Below, in pieces: positions 1 through 8,882 of a stretch of DNA of 64,000 nucleotides. Origin of the DNA: Bacteroidota bacterium (GTDB lineage Bacteria; Bacteroidota; Bacteroidia; Chitinophagales; Saprospiraceae); NCBI GenBank assembly GCA_020160935.1, contig JAIUPL010000003.1, positions 62,001 to 126,000 of the forward strand. The letters are read 5' to 3'. The first letter of the stretch is position 1, and each line of letters begins with the position of its first letter. Below the pieces are notes generated by a model. The model saw only the letters and a list, made by a program, of their open reading frames with translations, was not told the DNA's origin and ran no database searches. Position numbers and translations under genes: made by a program.

Positions 1-743
1 ATGAGCAGACATCCATATTGATCTGCTTTTTCACGCAGTAATTGCAGGAAGGAACGGTCTTGTAACAACAGGCCATTGTTGGCAGGAATAGGCTCGATGA
101 TGATGGCCGCTACATCGCCTGCATATTGCTGAAATGCCTGTTCCAGCGCTTCCGGGTCGGCCAGCGGAACGACAACCGTCTCTTTTGCAAACGATTCGGG
201 GATGCCAGCCGAAGTACTGATGCCAAATGTGACGAGCCCCGAACCAGCCTTCACCAGCAGCGAATCGACGTGCCCGTGGTAACAGCCTTCAAATTTGATG
301 ATTTTGTTGCGTTTGGTGACACCGCGCGCCAATCGGATAGCGCTCATAACAGCCTCGGTACCGCTGCTGACAAATCGAATCATCTCAATATAGCGATGAT
401 GGCTGAGCACCAGTTGGCCGATTTCATTGTCGTATGGTGTTGGTGTTCCGAACGACATGCCATTTGCCACTGCCTCCTGCACCGAGGCTACTACTGCGGG
501 CGGGCAATGGCCCAGAATCAAAGGGCCCCAGGAACAGCAAAAATCCACAAATGCCTGTCCATCAACATCATAAATGTGGCTTCCTGCGCCTTTTTCAAAA
601 AATATAGGCGGCCCTTGAACACTTTTAAATGCGCGTACGGGGCTATGTACACCACCGGGGAAGTAGGTTTTAGCCATTTCAAAAAGTTCGCCGCTGCGTG
701 CGCGGGTAAAAGTGGCGGGAGTAGGATAGGAGTGTGGTTGCAT
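1..743 (-). CDS. hemL: Glutamate-1-semialdehyde 2,1-aminomutase, C-terminus cut by window edge
   Basis: This PLP-dependent aminomutase makes 5-aminolevulinate from glutamate-1-semialdehyde in the tRNA-dependent heme pathway, in the cytosol. About 247 N-terminal residues are present of a family length near 430. Reading leftward from the ATG at 743 I see the aminotransferase class III features YFPGGVHSPVRAF near residue 28, SSGTEAVMSAIRLAR near 125 and GCYHGHVDS near 155. The PLP-binding lysine would lie beyond the window edge. The start follows a TACCTTTG box by only a few bases. It runs alone, divergent from the next gene. Confidence 0.93.
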   Translation of the reverse strand, partial: MQPHSYPTPATFTRARSGELFEMAKTYFPGGVHSPVRAFKSVQGPPIFFEKGAGSHIYDVDGQAFVDFCCSWGPLILGHCPPAVVASVQEAVANGMSFGTPTPYDNEIGQLVLSHHRYIEMIRFVSSGTEAVMSAIRLARGVTKRNKIIKFEGCYHGHVDSLLVKAGSGLVTFGISTSAGIPESFAKETVVVPLADPEALEQAFQQYAGDVAAIIIEPIPANNGLLLQDRSFLQLLREKADQYGCLL

Positions 744-747
744 GGGA

Positions 748-755
748 CAAAGGTA
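748..755 (-). promoter_or_regulatory. Bacteroidota -7 box for hemL
   Basis: On the minus strand TACCTTTG matches the Bacteroidota -7 consensus TAnnTTTG and lies four bases upstream of the hemL ATG, so the leader would be very short. I do not see a convincing -33 TTTG at standard spacing. Confidence 0.5.
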
Positions 756-935
756 CGCGTGATGGTCAATATCAGAAAAATTGAGTGGCCGTAACTTGTC
801 AATTTACCGTCATCTGTCAGGCCGTTGTTTCTAAAATAATGTCGGTTGATCCCGCTGTAGACATGTTCTGTCGGTAATTCGGGCACAACAAATGCAATCT
901 TTGCTCCTTTGTGTCTGTTTTAACACTGATAAACC

Positions 936-1604
936 ATGTCGGCTATTTTTTCACCTGGAAAATTTGCTCCTTTGCTGGTATTGTTCGACCTCATTGAGCA
1001 GGAAAAAACGCTTACAAAACAAATGACAAAAGAAGAAAAGCAAAATAAAACCCTGGAGATCATCAAAAACCACGTTGGCTTTGCACTCGGCGCAGCACTT
1101 ACGCCTGTGCCCGGTGTCGATCTGCTGGCAGTTAGTGCCGTACAGTTGAACATGTTGCGCACCATGGCAAAAATTTACGGCGTCAGTTTCGTCGATGCCC
1201 TGGGTAAAAACATCGTTTCTGCTGTAGTTGGTAGCAGCGCAGCACGCCTGGGCGCCAGCCTCATCAAAGCCATTCCCGGAGTAGGCACTATTATCGGCGA
1301 ACTGAGCATGCCAGCACTGTCCGGCGCTTCCACATATGCATTGGGAAAAGTAGTAGCCCGGCATTTCGAACGCGGTGGCACGCTGGAAGACCTCGACCTG
1401 AAAAACGCCAAAAAAGGGTACGAATCTGAAATTGAAAACGGTAAGGTTGCGGCAGATGAACTCAGCCGTACGCAGCCCCCTGCTCAAAACACCGCGGATG
1501 CTACCCTGGAAAAAATCAGAAAACTATCAGAAATGAAAGATGCTGGTATCATCACGGAAGAGGAGTTCAAGCAACTGAAAGAACGCTTGCTCGCGCAGAT
1601 TTAG
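936..1604 (+). CDS. DUF697/YcjF-like membrane-associated protein with C-terminal SHOCT-like segment
   Basis: The central part has the glycine/alanine-rich amphipathic pattern of DUF697/YcjF-type proteins (HVGFALGAALTPVPGVDLLA, then LGASLIKAIPGVGTIIG). The last 30 residues (LSEMKDAGIITEEEFKQLKERLL) look like a SHOCT oligomerisation motif. Function is unknown in this family. Alternative start: the ATG at 1023 (MTKEEKQNKTLEII) resembles where homologues usually begin, so the first 29 residues may not be translated. The stop codon overlaps the left arm of a long inverted repeat. Confidence 0.75.
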   Translation: MSAIFSPGKFAPLLVLFDLIEQEKTLTKQMTKEEKQNKTLEIIKNHVGFALGAALTPVPGVDLLAVSAVQLNMLRTMAKIYGVSFVDALGKNIVSAVVGSSAARLGASLIKAIPGVGTIIGELSMPALSGASTYALGKVVARHFERGGTLEDLDLKNAKKGYESEIENGKVAADELSRTQPPAQNTADATLEKIRKLSEMKDAGIITEEEFKQLKERLLAQI

Positions 1605-1763
1605 AGCGTGTTCGGGATTTTTTGCCTGAGATAAAAAGCGGCTTTTTTACCTGTTTTTCACCTTTTTTCATTTACATAGTCACCACTATGCTCATGAAAA
1701 AACGCATAAAACAGACAAAAAATCCATCTTTTTATCTTCAGGCAAAAAATCCCGAACACGCTC
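1604..1763. repeat. 160-bp near-palindromic element (MITE-like or giant hairpin)
   Basis: The arms 1604-1638 and 1728-1763 are inverted copies that differ by a single inserted base over about 35 bp. The interior is also largely self-complementary and folds around CATAGT/ACTATG near 1676-1691. It begins on the stop codon of the upstream gene and ends about 46 bp before the next start. It may act as a terminator or be a non-autonomous mobile repeat. No open reading frame inside looks real. Confidence 0.8.
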
Positions 1764-1809
1764 GTAACCGACTCGTTTTTCATCGAAACCCCATAGGTTT
1801 GCAGCACCT

Positions 1810-3129
1810 ATGGGGTTTCGTCTTTTTCAGCATATATCTACTACCCGTGCTTTGCAGATATTTCAATTGCAAAGACTGGGTGCTGTGGTACTTACCAGCG
1901 TGCTTTTTGCAAAAAGCGGCCTTGGAATGGCCGATATTGGTGCATACGAAATGTTGTTGTACCTGGGCACCATGTTTACCTTCCTGTGGGTCAACGGTTT
2001 GTTGCAAGGCATACCCTCTGTGTTTGCCCACTTGCATCATGAAAAGCGCAACACTTTTCTTTTCAACGTTTTTCTAATTTTTCTTACCCTTTCACTGCTG
2101 CTTTTTGCAGTGTTGCTGATCGGACGGCCGTGGGTAGTGCCTTTTTTTACCGGACAATCTGAACTGCCCTATTTTGTACTTTTTTGCGTTTATCTGCTTC
2201 TGAACGTACCTACTTTGCCGGTTGAGTACGTGTACCTGCTGCGTGAGCAACCCGCTCCTATTTTGTGGTGGGGGACTGTTACTTTCGGATTGCAAGTAGG
2301 TGCGTTTTTTGTACCAGTCTTGCTGGGCTGGGGCTTGCTGCCTGCATTTCAAATGCTGGCATTGCTTGCAGCATTGAAATTTGTGTGGGCCTGCCGACTT
2401 TTTTTAATTCCCGGCGCGATTCGGATCGACAGGGCGACCCTTCAATATTACCTGCGTTTTTCCTGGCCTTTGATCGCGAATTTGATCGTAGGCAATCTCA
2501 TTCTCCTGTTCGACAACTGGCTGGTGGGCTGGTACTATCAGGATGCGGCTGTTTTTGCCGTTTTCAGGTATGGTTCGCGGGAGTTTCCTCTGGCAACTGC
2601 TCTGGCAACGGCACTTGCGACCTCGATGATTCCAAAGTTGATAGAAACACCGGAAAAAGGCATGGAAGAGATGAAAAAGCGCTCACTGCGCCTCATGCAT
2701 GTGCTTTTCCCGGTTACTATTGTTCTTCTGTTTCTGACCAAGCCCCTATTCCCGCTTGTTTTCAACCAGCATTTTGAACAAAGCGCCGATCTTTTCAACA
2801 TTTATTTGCTCCTGACAGCAAGCAGGGTATTGTTGCCCAATGCCATTGTGCTTGCAAAAGGTTTTCCAGAAGCCATTTTGCGCGTAGGGATAATGGAATT
2901 GGTACTCAAAATCATCCTGGGCTTTGTTTTTATCCAATGGATGGGTCTAACGGGTTTGGCCATTTCCGTCATCATCGCATTCTGGATGGAGAAGGGTGCC
3001 CTCATCTGGTTTCTGGAAAAAAAACAAGGTATCCCCACCTCCCGCTGGCTGGAAGTGAAATGGTACGCAGGGTATGTTATACTCCTGCTACTCGCCTTTT
3101 TTCTTAGTACCTGGATGGTGTGGGCCTGA
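1810..3129 (+). CDS. Polysaccharide/oligosaccharide flippase-like membrane protein (MATE/Wzx type)
   Basis: A 439-residue, very hydrophobic protein with about 12 predicted membrane segments and no signal peptide. The arrangement matches lipid-linked oligosaccharide flippases of the MOP superfamily, which move envelope glycan precursors across the inner membrane. Supporting segments are LQIFQLQRLGAVVLTSVLFA at the N-terminus and a central LRFSWPLIANLIVGNLILLF. The substrate cannot be told. No glycosyltransferases lie nearby, so this is a solitary copy. It is convergent with cutC, with only 8 bp between the stop codons. Confidence 0.75.
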   Translation: MGFRLFQHISTTRALQIFQLQRLGAVVLTSVLFAKSGLGMADIGAYEMLLYLGTMFTFLWVNGLLQGIPSVFAHLHHEKRNTFLFNVFLIFLTLSLLLFAVLLIGRPWVVPFFTGQSELPYFVLFCVYLLLNVPTLPVEYVYLLREQPAPILWWGTVTFGLQVGAFFVPVLLGWGLLPAFQMLALLAALKFVWACRLFLIPGAIRIDRATLQYYLRFSWPLIANLIVGNLILLFDNWLVGWYYQDAAVFAVFRYGSREFPLATALATALATSMIPKLIETPEKGMEEMKKRSLRLMHVLFPVTIVLLFLTKPLFPLVFNQHFEQSADLFNIYLLLTASRVLLPNAIVLAKGFPEAILRVGIMELVLKIILGFVFIQWMGLTGLAISVIIAFWMEKGALIWFLEKKQGIPTSRWLEVKWYAGYVILLLLAFFLSTWMVWA

Positions 3130-3137
3130 GGGGCAGT

Positions 3138-3842
3138 TCAAATGGCATTCATTATTTCCCGAATGAGGGTCACGTCGCTTTCCCAGTGCCAACTATCGAG
3201 TCCGGGAATTGGCTGCTGTTCCGTACTCACTTTCTTTTTTCCGGTGAAATGAAACTCAGACGCTAGGGTAATAGAAGCAATGTCGCGGATATTGGCAGCA
3301 GAAATTCCGGCGCCGGGCATAACGGAAATACGACCTGCGGCCTGTTTTACCAGTTTTTGCAATATAAACCTGCCTTCCATGGCATTCGCAGCCTGCCCGG
3401 AACTCAAAACACGCGTGTAACCCCATTCTATGAGTTTTTCCAGCGCCTGTTCCGGATCACTGGTAAAATCGAAGGCGCGGTGACATACTATTTCCATATC
3501 GCCTGCTGCATCTTTCATGGCTTTCATGCGGGGCTCGTCCAATACGTTTTGGGGAGTGAGTGCACCCACTACTACGCCATTTGCGCCTACCATTCTGCAA
3601 AAATGGATATCGTCCAGCATCACCTTGAATTCAACGTCGGTGTAGGAAAAATCACCTTCTCTCGGGCGGATCAGGACGTTAACGGGAATGGTCAGTTGAG
3701 ATACAGTCTGTTGGATCAAGCCAGGCGAAGGAGTTAATCCTCCTACATCGAGTGCAGCACACAATTCGATGCGATGAGCGCCTGCTTCCATCGCTGCTAT
3801 GGCAGACTGAACATTAACAGCACAAATTTCAAATTTTATCAT
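3138..3842 (-). CDS. cutC: CutC family protein
   Basis: The 234-residue protein matches CutC (about 248 residues in E. coli), a TIM-barrel protein historically linked to copper homeostasis, with enzymatic role unsettled. Seen: MIKFEICAVNVQSAIAAMEA at the N-terminus, GAHRIELCAALDVGGLTPS near 20, VLIRPREGDFSYTD near 55 and VMPGAGISAANI near 165. It is transcribed alone toward the flippase gene. The start at 3842 faces an AT-rich divergent region shared with the PorP/SprF gene. Confidence 0.93.
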   Translation of the reverse strand: MIKFEICAVNVQSAIAAMEAGAHRIELCAALDVGGLTPSPGLIQQTVSQLTIPVNVLIRPREGDFSYTDVEFKVMLDDIHFCRMVGANGVVVGALTPQNVLDEPRMKAMKDAAGDMEIVCHRAFDFTSDPEQALEKLIEWGYTRVLSSGQAANAMEGRFILQKLVKQAAGRISVMPGAGISAANIRDIASITLASEFHFTGKKKVSTEQQPIPGLDSWHWESDVTLIREIMNAI

Positions 3843-3900
3843 AGTGATTATTATTTGCCAATTAGATAAATGAGTGCTTTTCTGTTGTGCGAAAATTCTC

Positions 3901-3935
3901 TATTATGCTTAAAGATTCTGCAAAATAGCATAATA
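3901..3935. repeat. Inverted repeat in the divergent cutC / porP region
   Basis: TATTATGCT (3901-3909) is repeated inverted as AGCATAATA (3927-3935) around a 17-nt loop, between divergent start codons. It could be an operator or a leader hairpin. No family can be assigned. Confidence 0.4.
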
Positions 3936-4015
3936 AAAAATTTTATGTAAAGCGAAGCCTTGCGGTGAAAATAAAAAAAGGCTTACCTTCGAGCATTCGA
4001 TTAAAATCAATCCGT

Positions 4016-5023
4016 ATGCGCTTTACTGTTCTTGTCACCGTCTGGTTGTTTTTTTCCCTCCTGACAGCCGGCGCGCAAGATCTACACTTTTCTCAGTTTT
4101 ATCACAATTCCATGCACCTGAGCCCTGCTACAACCGGGGTTTTCAGGGGTGATATGCGTGCTGCCGCGATCTATCGTACGCAATGGGCCAGTGTGCCTGT
4201 GTCGTATCAAACATTTTCCGGGGCATTCGACTGGAAAGCGTTTCGTAGACAAAACAACCTGGTTGCATTTGGATTGATGATGGAACACGACCGGGCCGGT
4301 GATGCAGCGCTCACATGGACGCAGTTGGGCGGTACAGTCAGCGTTTCTCATGCCATTGGCGCATGGCAGGCCTTGTCGGGAGGATTCGGGCTTGCATTTG
4401 CCCAACGCACATTTGATATTGGAAAACTGACATTCAAAAACCAATGGGCCGGAGACTATTTTGACCCTTCTTTGCCTACAAAAGAAACATTTGGCAGTCG
4501 TAGCGGTATCTTTCCTACCGTGTCGGCAGGCATCAATTGGTTGTACGAACCTGTTGATTCCCGAACCCGTGTAACAGCCGGATTCGGTCTTTTTCACCTT
4601 AACAAACCAGCGTCCGGATTTGGCGATGATAAAAGTTCACGGCTGCCGATACGCACTGCATTAAACCTGCAAGCAACCAAACAATTAACCGAATGGCTCG
4701 ACATTATTGTGGTGAGCAGTTGGCAGCAAATGGGCGCTGCCCGCGAAATACTCGCCGGCGCTGGTGTGCGACGGATTTTGAGCAACGAAACCCCTGCCAC
4801 CGAAACCGCCATCCAATTTACCTTTTCCAGTCGCCTGGGCGATGCGCTCATTCCAGCCATTCAGGTAGAAAGAGGCAACTGGACGGCAGGATTAAGTTAC
4901 GACTGGAATACATCCGATTTCGAAGTCGCTACCAACAACAGGGGCGGTTTGGAACTGGCCCTGATCTATCGCACCCTTCCGGTGCCGCCACCCAAAGTGC
5001 GCAAAACCTGTCCAATTTTTTAA
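4016..5023 (+). CDS. PorP/SprF family type IX secretion outer membrane protein
   Basis: A 335-residue protein with a signal peptide (hydrophobic run VLVTVWLFFSLLTAGA, then QDLHFSQFYHNSMHLSPATT). The QDxHFSQF...LNPA-like opening is typical of PorP/SprF, a beta-barrel family associated with type IX secretion and gliding. The ATG at 4016 gives a clean signal peptide. An in-frame GTG at 3965 would add 17 basic residues and is less likely. The next gene is an OmpA/TPR protein, which is the usual partner for this family. Confidence 0.87.
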   Translation: MRFTVLVTVWLFFSLLTAGAQDLHFSQFYHNSMHLSPATTGVFRGDMRAAAIYRTQWASVPVSYQTFSGAFDWKAFRRQNNLVAFGLMMEHDRAGDAALTWTQLGGTVSVSHAIGAWQALSGGFGLAFAQRTFDIGKLTFKNQWAGDYFDPSLPTKETFGSRSGIFPTVSAGINWLYEPVDSRTRVTAGFGLFHLNKPASGFGDDKSSRLPIRTALNLQATKQLTEWLDIIVVSSWQQMGAAREILAGAGVRRILSNETPATETAIQFTFSSRLGDALIPAIQVERGNWTAGLSYDWNTSDFEVATNNRGGLELALIYRTLPVPPPKVRKTCPIF

Positions 5024-5174
5024 AATTTCAGGTATTTGCTTAAATTTTACCGATTACAATAAACTGAAAATCATCATATGTGCGTTTGGGAAACCTACGC
5101 CTTCATCAACGCTTTTACCCACCCAATCATCGATGAAATCATAACCTAAACAACCTTAATCCGATCCAAATCGT

Positions 5175-7259
5175 ATGAAATCATTTCTCATCATCCTCAC
5201 AATTTGGTGTACTACCGCCTCGGTAGCATCCCTCCAACCGCTCAGTGCCTGGGAACGGGCAGGTGACGAAGCCGTTAAAAACAAGGATTACGGCGCCGCC
5301 ATTCAGTACTACGACACTTTTTTGAAAAAAGAACAGAACGACCTCGACGTATGGTGGAAATACGCCGACTGTGCCCGAATGTTTAATGCCTACACAGAAG
5401 CCGAAAAAGGATACGACAAGATTGCAGGTTCAGACAAATACCTTCGCAAATACCCGATGGTAGAATACCGGATAGGAGAAGTAAAAAAAAGCCAGGGTGA
5501 TTACGATCAGGCCATCAAACATTTTAAAAAGTTCTTGCACGATACTTCCGGCCCGGGTTTGAGTTTCAGAGAGGATGCCAACCGGGAAATTGCATATCTG
5601 GAAGACGCAAAAACCATCGCTGCTTCGCCAGCACAAGTGGAAATCAAACACCTCGGAAAAGAAATCAACAGCCCTTTCAGCGATTTTGCACCGATTGTTG
5701 TGGGTGATACGTTGTTTTTCTCTTCCTATCGCTTCGACAAGAAAAACTCACGCGCCCGTCCTAAAGACAAAATCACCAAAGTGATGATTTCTGCAAAGGG
5801 CGGAAGGGCACGGGAACCAGGTAAAGGTTTTCCGGTAGCCGATACGGCCCATATTGCACATACTGCCTTTTCTCCTGACGGACATTATGTGATTTTTACG
5901 GTTTGTCAGGACGTCAACCCATCTGAAATACGCTGTGAACTATGGCTGACGGTGATCGATCGGCGCAACCGATGGTTGCCTCCTGTTCGCCTGCCGGATC
6001 CGGTCAACATGCCAGGGTACACCACAACACAACCTTCCATTGGTTACGACGAATACTGCCAGGGCCCGGTTTTGTGGTTTGCAAGCGATCGCCCGGGCGG
6101 GAAAGGCAAATTAGATCTGTATTACATCCCGCTCGATACGGTGTTTTTCTGCGAATGCGCACTCCCCTTGCCTGGAAAAAAAATAGGAAAACTGCCGAGG
6201 TTTAGCCAGCCGATCAATGCAAGTGAACTGAATACTGCGGAAAACGACGCCACTCCCTTTTTCCACTCGCCCACTCAAAAGATATTTTACAGCACGGAAG
6301 GTTTGCCTGGCCTTGGGGGCTATGATATTTTTTCGGCCGGTAAATCAGATACCAAATTTTCCGAACCCAGAAATGCCGGTGCAGACCTTAATTCCAGTTA
6401 CAACGACCTGTATTATTTCCTGAAATCAGACAGCAAGACCGGTTATCTGAGTAGCAACCGCCCAGGCTCCTATTTCCTGGATGAGACAAGCAGGGCTTGC
6501 TGCAACGACATTTTTTCGTTCAAACTGCCTCAGGAGGTGGAGAAGTACAGGCCCCCATCAATGGTTTCGCAAGACACCATGCCTACAATATCGACCAAAG
6601 CAGCGCCACCTGAATTGCCCAGGGAAGATCCGCAGCCACAACCACTGGCTCCAACAACCAAAGAACCGGAACTTGCTGATTTTGTGGGCCTGCCTTTGTA
6701 TTTTGACAATGATGAACCGGATAAGCGCACCCGCCGCAGTTATACCAAAAAACAATACGAGGAAACGGTGATCGACTATCTGGAAAAAGAAGAGGAGTAT
6801 CGCAACAGATTTGCACAGGGACTTTCAGGTGACAAACGCGATGCTGCTGAAATCCTGACAGACGACTTTTTTGAAAATGAAGTGCGTAGAGGATACGACC
6901 GACTTATTCAACTGGCTGATTTGCTGCTCGTTCGCATGCAAAAAGGGGAACATCTGGAAGTGTTGATCAAAGGATATACCAGCCCTCGCGCCAAGTCGGA
7001 CTATAACCTGGAGTTGGGTAAACGGCGCGTGAGCAGTGTGAAAAACTATTTTGAATATTTCGCCGATGGCGCTTTGAAACCCTATATCGAATCCGGTCAG
7101 TTAAAACTTTCCGAGGTCAGTTTTGGAGAAACAACTGCCCGCTCGAGTATCAGTGATGACCTGCGAGATGAACGAAATTCAGTGTATCACCCCGATGCCG
7201 CACGCGAACGCAGGGTAGAAATTGTGGAGATCAGAAAATCAAGTCAAAAAAATCAGTGA
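5175..7259 (+). CDS. OmpA-family protein with TPR and PD40 repeats (PorE/SprE-like)
   Basis: The 694-residue protein has a signal peptide (about 1-20), TPR-like helices at 25-135, beta-propeller PD40-type repeats at about 150-460 (SPFSDFAPIVVGDTLFFSS, AFSPDGHYVIFT, YSTEGLPGLGGYDIFSA), a Pro-rich linker, and a C-terminal OmpA-like peptidoglycan-binding domain (VLIKGYTSPRAKSDYNLELG...RRVEIVEI). This architecture is typical of periplasmic anchors of the type IX secretion and gliding machinery. It lies 150 bp after the PorP/SprF gene and is probably co-transcribed. Confidence 0.88.
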   Translation: MKSFLIILTIWCTTASVASLQPLSAWERAGDEAVKNKDYGAAIQYYDTFLKKEQNDLDVWWKYADCARMFNAYTEAEKGYDKIAGSDKYLRKYPMVEYRIGEVKKSQGDYDQAIKHFKKFLHDTSGPGLSFREDANREIAYLEDAKTIAASPAQVEIKHLGKEINSPFSDFAPIVVGDTLFFSSYRFDKKNSRARPKDKITKVMISAKGGRAREPGKGFPVADTAHIAHTAFSPDGHYVIFTVCQDVNPSEIRCELWLTVIDRRNRWLPPVRLPDPVNMPGYTTTQPSIGYDEYCQGPVLWFASDRPGGKGKLDLYYIPLDTVFFCECALPLPGKKIGKLPRFSQPINASELNTAENDATPFFHSPTQKIFYSTEGLPGLGGYDIFSAGKSDTKFSEPRNAGADLNSSYNDLYYFLKSDSKTGYLSSNRPGSYFLDETSRACCNDIFSFKLPQEVEKYRPPSMVSQDTMPTISTKAAPPELPREDPQPQPLAPTTKEPELADFVGLPLYFDNDEPDKRTRRSYTKKQYEETVIDYLEKEEEYRNRFAQGLSGDKRDAAEILTDDFFENEVRRGYDRLIQLADLLLVRMQKGEHLEVLIKGYTSPRAKSDYNLELGKRRVSSVKNYFEYFADGALKPYIESGQLKLSEVSFGETTARSSISDDLRDERNSVYHPDAARERRVEIVEIRKSSQKNQ

Positions 7260-7360
7260 AAAAAATTTTGACGAATAGAAACCCATTGGTTTAAATTTGC
7301 CGCTATCGAAAAATGGTTCGCTCGACGTACTGATTCTAAAATCCAAATTACAACCAAGCC

Positions 7361-7768
7361 TTGGCAAAAAAACGCGTTGTCAAAGATTACGAGGCACTCC
7401 CGGAAGATATCATCCGGCTCGTAAAGATGAAATATCCTTCCGGCTATGCTGAACACCTTCTTTCCTATACGGATAAAGAGGGTAAAAAAGTGTCGGCACT
7501 GCCTTTTGAAACTGATGATACCTATTACCTCATTCGGATGACTGTCCTCGAAGCCAAACGCCTCGTCAAGGAAGACGAAGACTATGACGACGAAGGCCAA
7601 CTCCGCGAAGATTTCGCAGATGTGGAAGTCGGCGATGAATTCGACGGCCATGGCGAAGAAGACGACGATATGGTCGATGACGGCGCCAGCGACGAAGATG
7701 ATCACATCATCGTTACGCGCCGTCGCGACGACGAGGAAGAAGATATCGCGGACGATACGGAATACTAG
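7361..7768 (+). CDS. Conserved acidic protein of unknown function
   Basis: The 135-residue protein uses a TTG start, chosen because MAKKRVVKDYEALPEDIIR is the only sensible N-terminus. The first 75 residues look folded (KMKYPSGYAEHLLSYTDKEG, VSALPFETDDTYYLIRM). The rest is a strongly acidic, low-complexity tail of Asp and Glu. I do not recognise a named family. The stop codon lies at the edge of a giant inverted repeat. Confidence 0.75.
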   Translation: MAKKRVVKDYEALPEDIIRLVKMKYPSGYAEHLLSYTDKEGKKVSALPFETDDTYYLIRMTVLEAKRLVKEDEDYDDEGQLREDFADVEVGDEFDGHGEEDDDMVDDGASDEDDHIIVTRRRDDEEEDIADDTEY

Positions 7769-7935
7769 GAAAAGAGTTGATGAGGGTTGATAAAGTTGAT
7801 AAAGGTTGATGAGGGTTGATATTCAACTGCTCGGGGTAAGGAATGCATGCCTCCTTACCCCGAGCAGTTGAATATCAACCCTCATCAACCTTTATCAACC
7901 TTATCAACCCTATCAACCCTCATCAACTCTTTTCC
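7768..7935. repeat. Giant hairpin flanked by tandem GTTGAT repeats between convergent genes
   Basis: The left arm is 7768-7841 and the right arm 7853-7935. Each outer part is made of 9-10-nt units built on GTTGAT(A/G)A; the inner part is a unique stem containing CTGCTCGGGGTAAGG. The right arm has one extra repeat unit, otherwise the arms match almost perfectly. It fills the whole gap between two convergent genes and probably terminates both. Confidence 0.88.
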
Positions 7936-8880
7936 TCACTGCTGCTGTGCCCCTTCTTCCACCTTCATTTTCTGGATGAGCACGGGTTCCCGCGTTAGTT
8001 GCACCATATTGCTGTCTTCCATGGTGCTACCATCCTCATAACTTACTGAAAGATAGACAGATAACTCCTGGTTTGCAGGGCCTTTGAAAGTGCCTTTCAC
8101 GGGGCTACAATCGTCGAAGTGCCTGCCCACTGCCAGGCAAACGTGCTGATCACTCACCCAAGTATTGTTGGTAGGGTCAATTCCAACCCATCCGGAGCCG
8201 GGTAGCCATACTTCCACCCAGGCATGGGTGGCGCCTGCGCCGCGCGCGCCATCTTTATTGGGACAAATGTACCCGCTCACATACCGCGCCGGAATCCCTT
8301 CCGAACGCAGAATCTGGAGCAGTACATGTGCAAAATCCTGACAAACACCCATTTGGTGTTCCAGTATTTCATCCAATGTGGTTTCTACCGTTGTAATGCC
8401 TTTCTGGTAAGTAAAATGGTCGAAAATATATTCCGAGCACCGCTGTATGAAAATGGCGGGCGTGTCGCGGCTATGCCTTAACTCATGTACAATGGCTTCG
8501 ATTTTATCGCCGGCAGCAATGCTTTCGGGACGCGACAAATCAAGCAATTGCAATTGTTTATCAATTTCGTGGCGAATGATTTCCCAGTCGCTGAAACGGG
8601 AAGTTACCAGCGGATTTTGGGTATGAAGCGTGGTTTTTACAATGACCTGGCTGTCAATCCTCAATTCATCGTGTGAATCATTCAGCGTAAACCATCCCAC
8701 TTCATTTCCCCAATAGTCTGAAAAACGATTGATAAAGGGTTCTCCTGTAATCAACAACTGGTGGCGCGTGGTTTCCTGTCCGTTGTAGACAGCCGGAAAT
8801 ATCTTGATCTGGTTGGTGCTCTCCCGCACTGGCCGGTCGTATCGATAATGTGTGAGGTGGTGAATTTTAAAAGTCGGCAT
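7936..8880 (-). CDS. Transglutaminase-like cysteine peptidase-fold protein
   Basis: The 314-residue protein has the bacterial transglutaminase N-terminal beta domain (KIHHLTHYRYDRPVRES) and a transglutaminase core with the triad visible: Cys in GVCQDFAHV near 180, His in THAWVEVW near 220 and Asp in GIDPTNN near 235. It ends a leftward set with alpha-E and ATP-grasp genes, separated by only 2 bp from the alpha-E gene. The same trio recurs in many bacteria and is thought to make or modify an unknown peptide. The reaction is unknown. Confidence 0.88.
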   Translation of the reverse strand: MPTFKIHHLTHYRYDRPVRESTNQIKIFPAVYNGQETTRHQLLITGEPFINRFSDYWGNEVGWFTLNDSHDELRIDSQVIVKTTLHTQNPLVTSRFSDWEIIRHEIDKQLQLLDLSRPESIAAGDKIEAIVHELRHSRDTPAIFIQRCSEYIFDHFTYQKGITTVETTLDEILEHQMGVCQDFAHVLLQILRSEGIPARYVSGYICPNKDGARGAGATHAWVEVWLPGSGWVGIDPTNNTWVSDQHVCLAVGRHFDDCSPVKGTFKGPANQELSVYLSVSYEDGSTMEDSNMVQLTREPVLIQKMKVEEGAQQQ

Positions 8881-8882
8881 CT

